A program made the position numbers and the translations under genes. Of a stretch of DNA of 12,711 nucleotides, positions 6,677 through 11,444 are shown piece by piece (the first letter of the stretch is position 1; every line of letters begins with the position of its first letter). Origin of the DNA: Anaerolineales bacterium (GTDB lineage Bacteria; Chloroflexota; Anaerolineae; Epilineales; JAANWY01); the NCBI GenBank assembly GCA_018263655.1, contig JAANWY010000366.1, positions 1 to 12,711 on the forward strand, read 5' to 3'. A model generated the notes under the pieces. It had not been told where the DNA came from and did no database searches. It worked only from the letters and a program-made list of their open reading frames with translations.

Positions 6677-7252
6677 CTACGCCTCACTCGGCTCCGGCGC
6701 CATCTCCTCTACCAGACCCACGTTGACGCCATCTTTGGTTTCTGGCTGCCAACCATCGCGCAGGCGCTGGATCATCTCGTCGAGTTGATCTTGGTCAATG
6801 GGGCCAAAGTACACGTCGTCGATGAGGACCGCCGGCGCCTTGGCACACGCCGCGATACACCAGCCCGTCCGCTCGACGGTGAATTCGCCATCATCCGTCG
6901 TTTCGCCGGCTTCCACGTCGAGCTTATCACATACATGATCCAGCAGGTCATCGGCACCCTTTAGCGCGCACATGACGTCGTCACACACGCGAATCGTGTG
7001 CTCGCCGATGGGGTGGAAGTAGAAGAGATGGTAGAACCCCCCGACGCCGCGCACCTCCGTTGGATCCAGCTCAAGAATGTGCGCAATCTCCGCCACCCGC
7101 CGGTCTGAGATCCAACCATCGTGCTCTTGGGCAAGCCACAGCAACGGCAGGACGGCCGAGCGCTTGTCGGGATAGTGCGAAAGAAGCTCGTCGATCTCTT
7201 CGCCAAACAACTCGCGCAGACTCTGCCCCTTCTCCAAAACCCGCTGTTCCAC
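6677..7252 (-). CDS. nuoE: NADH-quinone oxidoreductase subunit E (NuoE)
   Basis: This 191-residue thioredoxin-fold protein holds the [2Fe-2S] cluster N1a next to the FMN of NuoF. The four ligands fit C90-x4-C95 and C132-x3-C136. The N-terminal helical bundle (about residues 10-70, with YPDKRSAVLPLLWLAQE and DPTEVRGVGGFYHLF) is typical. Around the second Cys pair the sequence is TGWCIAACAKAPA, where many family members have ECLGACxxAP, so the environment of the cluster differs slightly. A C-terminal tail of about 25 polar residues follows the fold. Translation starts at a GTG (7252) preceded by GGAAGG. The gene lies 46 bases after nuoD, and the hicB start follows 19 bases after its stop. Confidence 0.95.
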   Translation of the reverse strand: MEQRVLEKGQSLRELFGEEIDELLSHYPDKRSAVLPLLWLAQEHDGWISDRRVAEIAHILELDPTEVRGVGGFYHLFYFHPIGEHTIRVCDDVMCALKGADDLLDHVCDKLDVEAGETTDDGEFTVERTGWCIAACAKAPAVLIDDVYFGPIDQDQLDEMIQRLRDGWQPETKDGVNVGLVEEMAPEPSEA

Positions 7253-7298
7253 TACGCCTTCCCCTTAGTTCCTTTTTGGTTCCGCTTGATTCCAGTTC

Positions 7299-8537
7299 TT
7301 AACGATCAACCTCCCCCATGATGGGATCGAGGCTGGCGCCGATAGCGATGAGGTCCGCGAACAGCCCGCCCTCGGCCATGGGCGCTATCGACTGCAGATT
7401 GGCGAACGACGGCGACCGCATGTGCCAGCGATAGGGCTTACCGCTGCCGTCGCTGACGATGTAAAAGCCGAGCTCGCCGCGCGGCGCCTCGACAGCTGCG
7501 TAGGCCTCCCCTACCGGCGGCTTGAACCCCTCGGTCCACAGCTTGAAGTGGTGAATCACCGCCTCCATGCTTGTATCGAGCTCTTCGCGAGGCGGAGGCG
7601 TGACTTTGCGGTTGGGACTCTTGATCGGTTGGCCGGCCGTCCCCTCCAGCTTCTCCAGCCCCTGCCACGCGATCCGCACGCTCTGGCGCATCTCCTCCAG
7701 GCGCACGAGGTAGCGCGCGTACACGTCGCAACCATCGTTCACCGCGACATCAAAGTCGAACTCATCGTAGGCAGAGTACGGCATGTCGCGGCGAAGGTCC
7801 CAATCCACACCCGACGCCCGCAGCATCGGCCCCGTCACGCCCAAAGCAAGAGCCTCATCGGGATCCAGGTGACCGATATCTTTGGTCCGCTCGACCCAGA
7901 TGGGGTTTCGCGTCAGCAGCGCCTCGTATTCCGCCAAGCGGTCGGGAAATTCCGTCAGGAAGTTGGTCACGGCTGTCTCAAATTCATCCGGCAACTCCCA
8001 AGCGAGGCCACCGAAGCGGAAGTAACTGGCCATCATCCGCTGCCCCGAGACCATCTCCATGATGTCGAGGATCGTCTCTCGTTCGCGGAAGCAGTACAGC
8101 ATCACGCTCATAGCGCCCAGCTCGAGCCCATGCGTCCCCAGCCAGATCAAGTGGCTTGCCAGCCGGTCCAATTCGCACAGGAGCACACGGATGTACTGCG
8201 CTCGTTTGGGCACCTCGACATCCATCAGTCGCTCGACCGCCAGCATGTAGGCCAGCTCGTTGTTGAGCGGGCTCACATAGCTCATGCGGTCGGTGAAGGT
8301 GATGCTCTTGGCATAGGTCTTGAATTCGGCCTCTTTTTCGATGCCGGTATGCAGATAGCCGATAACGGGCCTCAAGTCGACGATGCGTTCGCCCTCGAGC
8401 TCGACGACCATCCTGAGCACGCCATGGGTCGAGGGGTGTTGCGGCCCGACGTTGAGGACCATCCGCCCCTCGAGCGGCTCCTCAATGACTTCGATGTCAG
8501 GCTCGAACAGGGTATCGGCCGGCGTCAACTGACTCAT
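7299..8537 (-). CDS. nuoD: NADH-quinone oxidoreductase subunit D (NuoD), main copy
   Basis: This 412-residue 49-kDa-type subunit forms the quinone-reduction chamber with NuoB and NuoH. The signature VGPQHPSTHGV places the quinone-head-binding His at residue 38, and TDRMSY places the partner Tyr at residue 87; both numbers coincide with Thermus Nqo4. GYLHTGIEKEAE (60-71) and the conserved C-terminal SDGSGKPYRWHMRSPSF and GEVDR end are intact. NuoD descends from the large subunit of NiFe hydrogenases, but the metal-binding cysteines are absent as expected. Unlike E. coli, nuoC and nuoD are separate, divided by 108 bases in which I see no clear signal apart from a TAGGG-type ribosome site near the ATG. 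Compare the second copy at 11445-12711. Confidence 0.97.
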   Translation of the reverse strand: MSQLTPADTLFEPDIEVIEEPLEGRMVLNVGPQHPSTHGVLRMVVELEGERIVDLRPVIGYLHTGIEKEAEFKTYAKSITFTDRMSYVSPLNNELAYMLAVERLMDVEVPKRAQYIRVLLCELDRLASHLIWLGTHGLELGAMSVMLYCFRERETILDIMEMVSGQRMMASYFRFGGLAWELPDEFETAVTNFLTEFPDRLAEYEALLTRNPIWVERTKDIGHLDPDEALALGVTGPMLRASGVDWDLRRDMPYSAYDEFDFDVAVNDGCDVYARYLVRLEEMRQSVRIAWQGLEKLEGTAGQPIKSPNRKVTPPPREELDTSMEAVIHHFKLWTEGFKPPVGEAYAAVEAPRGELGFYIVSDGSGKPYRWHMRSPSFANLQSIAPMAEGGLFADLIAIGASLDPIMGEVDR

Positions 8538-8645
8538 TCTGAAACCCTACTTCACGATCGCCAAGGTCTACAGACCAAGGCGTAAAGGGGCATCGGTCAG
8601 GAGACCTCGCCCAGCATGGTTATGCGTTCTTGGGGTCATCAGTCC

Positions 8646-9164
8646 TCAATCCTCGGCAAACGACTTGTCGCGGTATATCTCGTTACTGTTATGCGAGAAG
8701 GCAACGGGTTCGTAGCCCAGCGGATGATCCTTGCGCAGCGGATGGCCCTCCCACTCATCCGGCATGAGAATGCGCCGCAGGTCGGGATGATGTTCGAAAT
8801 CGATCCCGAACATGTCGTAGACTTCACGCTCGTGGAAATTGGTGGTAGGGAAGACGCGCACGACCGACGGCACGGATTCTGTCTCCTCGGCAAGTACCTT
8901 CAAACGTACGCGCCGCTTGTGACGCATTGAGAGCAAATGATAGACGACTTCAAAGCGCGGTGTTCGCCCCAAGAAGTCTACGCCCGTGAGATCGACGAGC
9001 ATGTTGTAATCGAGATCCTCCTCGTCGCGCAGGAATTCGAGAATCTCGACGATTTGCTCGCGTTCCACAACGACCGTCTGCTCGCCGGCTATCTGCCGAA
9101 CGGCGATGACGGCTTCCGGAAACTGCTCCTTAATTCGTTCGGTCGTTGGATTACGTGCCGTCAT
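8646..9164 (-). CDS. nuoC: NADH-quinone oxidoreductase subunit C (NuoC)
   Basis: This 172-residue 30-kDa-type subunit packs against NuoD in the peripheral arm and has a structural role without cofactors. The family signature is clear near the C-terminus: EREVYDMFGIDFEHHPDLR followed by RILMPDEWEGHPLRKDHPLGYEP. The start was placed at the ATG at 9164 because a GAGG site (9173-9176) lies 8 bases upstream and the protein then has the normal length. The frame is open further to 9236, but that 24-residue extension has no family resemblance and overlaps nuoB deeply. With the chosen start the gene overlaps the end of nuoB by 14 bases, which suggests translational coupling. The overlap lies inside a repeat-like sequence. 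Confidence 0.95.
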   Translation of the reverse strand: MTARNPTTERIKEQFPEAVIAVRQIAGEQTVVVEREQIVEILEFLRDEEDLDYNMLVDLTGVDFLGRTPRFEVVYHLLSMRHKRRVRLKVLAEETESVPSVVRVFPTTNFHEREVYDMFGIDFEHHPDLRRILMPDEWEGHPLRKDHPLGYEPVAFSHNSNEIYRDKSFAED

Positions 9165-9810
9165 GTTCTGAGCCTCGTCCCGAGCCTGTCGAGAGGGTTG
9201 TCGAAGGACCATAGCTGAAGTAGTCGTCCTCATCACCCTTGGGCCAGCGGCCGTAGTCGGAATTGATCTTCACACCACCCTGGGCACGCCAAGGGCAGTC
9301 CTGCTGATAGGCCGGCGGATCGCCACGCTCAATCTTCTCACGCAGCATAATGATACCGTCGATGAGGGCTTCGGGGCGCGGCGGGCAGCCGGCGACGTAC
9401 ACATCCACCGGCACAATCTGGTCCACCCCTTGAACCAGCGCGTAGTTGTTGAACACACCGGTACAGGATGCGCAATCGCCCATGGCGATGACCCACTTGG
9501 GCTCCGGCATCTGATCGTACAGCCGGCGCAGCACCGGACCCATTTTCTGCGAAACGCGGCCGGCTACGATCATCAAGTCCGACTGACGGGGCGACGGGCG
9601 CATAAGTTCCATGCCAAAGCGTGACACGTCGTGGCGCGAGGCCTGTGCGTGCATCATCTCGATCGCACAGCACGCCAAACCGTACATGAGCGGCCAGATA
9701 CTACGGGACCTCGCCCAGCCGACCGCCTTGTCCAGCGTCGTCAACAAGATACCAGACGAGCCAATCTTCCCCTCCTGCTGCAACGGTATCAACCCTCGAT
9801 CTTCTGCCAT
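9151..9810 (-). CDS. nuoB: NADH-quinone oxidoreductase subunit B (NuoB)
   Basis: This 219-residue subunit carries cluster N2, the last Fe-S centre before quinone. The ligands are the unusual adjacent pair C47-C48 in GLACCAIEMM, C113 in GDCASCTGVFNNY and C142 in GCPPRPEAL. The spacing equals Thermus Nqo6 with an offset of two. An additional Cys (C116) lies near C113, where many homologues have Ser. The core ends around residue 201; the last 18 residues, PSTTLSTGSGRGSEHDGT, are low in complexity and are encoded by a repeat-like sequence (9164-9210), so they are probably a neutral extension. The start overlaps the end of nuoA by 22 bases and the end overlaps nuoC by 14 bases, forming a tight A-B-C translational unit. 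Confidence 0.96.
   Translation of the reverse strand: MAEDRGLIPLQQEGKIGSSGILLTTLDKAVGWARSRSIWPLMYGLACCAIEMMHAQASRHDVSRFGMELMRPSPRQSDLMIVAGRVSQKMGPVLRRLYDQMPEPKWVIAMGDCASCTGVFNNYALVQGVDQIVPVDVYVAGCPPRPEALIDGIIMLREKIERGDPPAYQQDCPWRAQGGVKINSDYGRWPKGDEDDYFSYGPSTTLSTGSGRGSEHDGT
9164..9210. repeat. REP-like dispersed repeat overlapping the end of nuoB and the nuoC start signal
   Basis: The stretch contains TGAGCCT, CGAGCCTGTCGA and TTGTCGAAGGACC, which I recognise as variants of a GC-rich dispersed repeat with GAGCCTGTCGAAGGA-like units, common in many environmental bacterial genomes. Here it provides the last codons of nuoB and the GAGG ribosome site of nuoC. No other copy occurs in the window, so the assignment rests on recognition. 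Confidence 0.5.
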
Positions 9811-10157
9811 TCCAACGCACCCTTCTTCCAGAGGTAGAAATATCCAACAGCCAGAATCAAAACAAAGATCACCATCTCAACCAGAGCGAACAAACCGAGC
9901 CGGCGGAACGAAATCGCCCAAGGATACAGGAAAACGACCTCGATGTCGAACACGATGAAAAGTGTGGCGATCAAGTAGAACTGAATCGGCATCCGCCGCT
10001 GAGCTTGCCCGATGGGCGTCATGCCGGATTCGTAGGGGGCTGTCTTCACCGGCGTCGGCCTTCGCGGACCGATGAGCAACCCCAAGACCAGAACCAGTCC
10101 CGCCAAACCGCCGGCAAGAAGCAGCAGTATTAGAATTGGCACGTAGTCAGCAAGCAT
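9789..10157 (-). CDS. nuoA: NADH-quinone oxidoreductase subunit A (NuoA)
   Basis: This 122-residue membrane subunit sits beside NuoH, and its first loop closes over the quinone entrance. Three transmembrane helices are visible (about residues 7-30, 60-82 and 88-110). The conserved loop motif YESGMTPIG (42-50) and the helix motif FDIEVVFLYPWA (70-81), with its conserved acidic pair, identify the family. Length is normal. The ATG at 10157 has the strong ribosome site AGGAG (10164-10168) six bases upstream. nuoA opens the compact A-B-C-D-E block and is separated from nuoI2 by a terminator-like hairpin, so a promoter or an antitermination control for the main operon may lie in this 144-base spacer, although I could not identify a convincing -35/-10 pair. 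Confidence 0.96.
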   Translation of the reverse strand: MLADYVPILILLLLAGGLAGLVLVLGLLIGPRRPTPVKTAPYESGMTPIGQAQRRMPIQFYLIATLFIVFDIEVVFLYPWAISFRRLGLFALVEMVIFVLILAVGYFYLWKKGALEWQKIEG

Positions 10158-10182
10158 GCGTTTCTCCTCTGCTCAAGCGTAC

Positions 10183-10227
10183 AAAAAGGGCTAAGCCTCG
10201 AACGCAAATCAGACTGGACTTAGCCCT
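10183..10227 (-). terminator. Rho-independent-type terminator between nuoI2 and nuoA
   Basis: On the minus strand AGGGCTAAG (10227-10219) and CTTAGCCCT (10195-10187) form a 9-bp perfect stem with a 23-base loop, followed by a run of five T (10187-10183, sharing one base with the stem). The hairpin lies about 25 bases before the nuoA start. A competing pairing, TCAGAC (10236-10231) with GTCTGA (10214-10209), would enclose the first arm of the terminator in its loop, so this could be an attenuator and not a simple terminator. The long loop lowers confidence. Confidence 0.55.
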
Positions 10228-10282
10228 CACGTCTGACGAAAGACAGGGGCGGGGTATGATCGTGTGGCTTGACGAGATATCC

Positions 10283-10298
10283 CTGGCGTCCTAGCCAG
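10283..10298. other. Small hairpin just after the nuoI2 stop
   Basis: CTGGC and GCCAG form a 5-bp stem around a 6-base loop, 3 bases beyond the nuoI2 TAA. It lacks a following U-run and may be chance. Confidence 0.25.
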
Positions 10299-10301
10299 AC
10301 A

Positions 10302-11120
10302 TTAGCTGTCGTTGTCTTCTTGGGCTTGGGCCTCTTCCTCTCGTTTGCGGCGCGCTTCCAGGAACTTCTTGCGTTGTTCCATCTTGCGCCGGCGCGCCTC
10401 ATCCATGTCATCGGACGCTTCGTCACCCCCGGAAGAATCTTCAGCCTCCTCGGTTTGAGCCTTCTCAGCTTCCCTCTTCTGCGCTTCCTCGCGCTTGCGG
10501 CGCGCCTCTTCACGCTTGCGCTTGGCCTCTTCCTTCTGCCGGCGCACTTCCTCTTGCTCTGCCCATGCCGTCGGATGCGTCTCGGCATAGTAATCAGTCG
10601 AGACCAATAGATCATCCATGTCATAGAGCCAGGCCTCGTGTCGCTCGTAGCTGGACAGCTCGAACTCCTGGTTCATCTTAATGGCGTCGAAGGGGCAGTA
10701 CTCAGCGCAGAAACCACAACTCATGCAAATAGAGGCATCAATGCAGAAAGCTTTCGGCACTGGAACCGGACGTCCGTTCGCACGCTTCTCCTGAACGATC
10801 CAGATACACTGCGGTGGGCAAACCTTGGCGCAGATGCCGCACGCCGTGCAGCGGTTACCGCCGTACTCGGCGCGCTCGCTGTCCGGTTCCGGTTCATAGA
10901 TGAGCATCGGAATATTCCGGAAGCGTTCCGGAACCGGCACCTTTTCCTCGGGATACTGCACGGTGAACAGACCACCAGGCCGAGTAGGATACTTGCGCTC
11001 CACTTCGGCCAGCCCACCAATCTCCTTTGCACGCGGATATGTATCGTACCCCCGCAGGAAAGTACCAATAAAGCGCTTCAGTGTAACACCCATACCTCGT
11101 ACGACGCCTAGCCCAAACAT
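10302..11120 (-). CDS. Second NuoI-type subunit with charged coiled-coil tail (NuoI2)
   Basis: This 272-residue protein has a NuoI-like body: an amphipathic N-terminus (residues 1-25), PVPERFRNIPM (62-72), and two [4Fe-4S] motifs C91-x2-C94-x2-C97-x3-C101-P and C132-x2-C135-x2-C138-x3-C142-P. A further Cys (C105) follows the first motif in CPPQC. The linker before the first motif is longer than in the other NuoI (168-668). Residues about 188-272 are an unusual extension made mainly of E, K, R, A and Q with repeated KREEARRKREE-like pattern, an acidic break (EEAEDSSGGDEASDDMDE) and a second basic helix: probably a coiled coil. The ATG at 11120 has GGAGG (11125-11129) four bases upstream. It follows nuoD2 after a 324-base repeat-rich spacer and probably belongs to a second complex I. 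Confidence 0.92.
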   Translation of the reverse strand: MFGLGVVRGMGVTLKRFIGTFLRGYDTYPRAKEIGGLAEVERKYPTRPGGLFTVQYPEEKVPVPERFRNIPMLIYEPEPDSERAEYGGNRCTACGICAKVCPPQCIWIVQEKRANGRPVPVPKAFCIDASICMSCGFCAEYCPFDAIKMNQEFELSSYERHEAWLYDMDDLLVSTDYYAETHPTAWAEQEEVRRQKEEAKRKREEARRKREEAQKREAEKAQTEEAEDSSGGDEASDDMDEARRRKMEQRKKFLEARRKREEEAQAQEDNDS

Positions 11121-11143
11121 ATAGCCTCCACAAAGCTTATGAA

Positions 11144-11171
11144 CAGTAACCAGTGAACGGTAACCAGTGTT
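11144..11171 (+). repeat. Heptamer array, left arm (4 units)
   Basis: Four in-phase 7-bp units, for example CAGTAAC and CAGTGAA, belong to the same CAGTRAA type as in the nuoF-nuoG spacer. They are inverted relative to the array at 11409-11443; the first 15 bases match its reverse complement in 13 positions. Confidence 0.75.
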
Positions 11172-11190
11172 ACCTTGACATTGTTAGATT

Positions 11191-11246
11191 ACGTCTCGCG
11201 ATGTACGTCTCGCGATGTACGTCTCGCGATGTACGTCTCGCGATGG
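11191..11246. repeat. Tandem repeat, four copies of a 14-bp unit
   Basis: The unit ACGTCTCGCGATGT occurs at 11191, 11205, 11219 and 11233, identical except for the last base of the last copy. It contains the palindrome TCGCGA. The unit length is twice seven, like the heptamer arrays outside the element. The identity of the copies points to recent expansion, and the copy number may vary between strains. Confidence 0.95.
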
Positions 11247-11334
11247 CCGAAGGTCTCCTGTCTGCGTCTGCCTGTGCGTGCCCCTGCTTGCGCGCAGCGC
11301 ACAGGCAAGCGCACGCAGACAGGAGACCTTCGGC
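11246..11334. repeat. Large inverted repeat with 22-bp perfect arms
   Basis: The arms 11246-11267 and 11313-11334 are perfect reverse complements. An inner 9-bp pair, GCCTGTGCG (11270-11278) and CGCACAGGC (11298-11306), continues the stem after an asymmetric bulge. On the transcribed strand no U-run follows, so it is not a standard terminator. In the RNA it would be a very stable hairpin between nuoD2 and nuoI2; in DNA it could extrude as a cruciform. Confidence 0.9.
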
Positions 11335-11408
11335 GATCAAAAGGGCATCGCTGGGGCAAATCTAACAATGTGAAGTTACTCATCCACTGTTGACTTCGAT
11401 TGTCTATT

Positions 11409-11443
11409 TCCACTATTCACTGTTTACTGTTTACTGATAACCG
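11409..11443 (-). repeat. Heptamer array, right arm (5 units), abutting the nuoD2 stop
   Basis: On the minus strand five in-phase units, including CAGTAAA twice and CAGTGAA once, start one base after the nuoD2 TAG (11445-11447). The array is inverted relative to 11144-11171. Confidence 0.8.
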
Positions 11444-11444
11444 A

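Larger units (their letters stand above)
11174..11374. mobile_element. MITE-like element of about 201 bp
   Basis: The ends carry a perfect 13-bp inverted repeat, ACATTGTTAGATT (11178-11190) and AATCTAACAATGT (11359-11371), which extends to 16 of 17 positions as CTTSACATTGTTAGATT if one further base on the right is counted. The pentamer GTTAC flanks it on both sides (11169-11173 and 11375-11379), resembling a target-site duplication. Inside are four 14-bp tandem repeats and a 22-bp perfect inverted repeat. There is no transposase frame. A 5-base direct repeat can be coincidence, and only one copy is in the window, so mobility is inferred. Confidence 0.55.
11121..11444. other. Repeat-rich 324-base spacer between nuoD2 and nuoI2
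   Basis: No gene is supported here. From the nuoD2 stop leftwards it contains a heptamer array (11443-11409), a MITE-like element (11374-11174) with a large hairpin and a 14-bp tandem repeat, an inverted heptamer array (11171-11144), and the nuoI2 ribosome binding site GGAGG (11125-11129). Open frames across the 14-bp repeat give only repetitive peptides. Confidence 0.85.

Noticed and set aside
6658..6687. HicB starting at the GTG at 6687
   Set aside because: This start overlaps the end of nuoE and adds RRRLQGVRV, which is not part of the family; ATG 6657 has a clear AAGGGG site.
9165..9236. Longer nuoC beginning at 9236
   Set aside because: The added 24 residues overlap nuoB and lack NuoC resemblance, whereas the ATG at 9164 has a GAGG site at good distance.
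11175..11200. TTGACA at 11175-11180 as a -35 promoter element on the plus strand
   Set aside because: No TATAAT-like sequence lies 16-18 bases downstream, no plus-strand gene follows, and the hexamer is part of the inverted repeat of the element.
11191..11246. Regularly repeated units suggesting a CRISPR array
   Set aside because: The 14-bp units are directly adjacent with no spacers and there are no cas genes; it is a simple tandem repeat.
11246..11334. The large hairpin as a rho-independent terminator
   Set aside because: No T-run follows the stem on either strand.
11153..11413. Open reading frames across the 14-bp repeat on both strands
   Set aside because: Peptides such as SRCTSRDVRLAM only reflect the repeat, with no ribosome sites or family resemblance.
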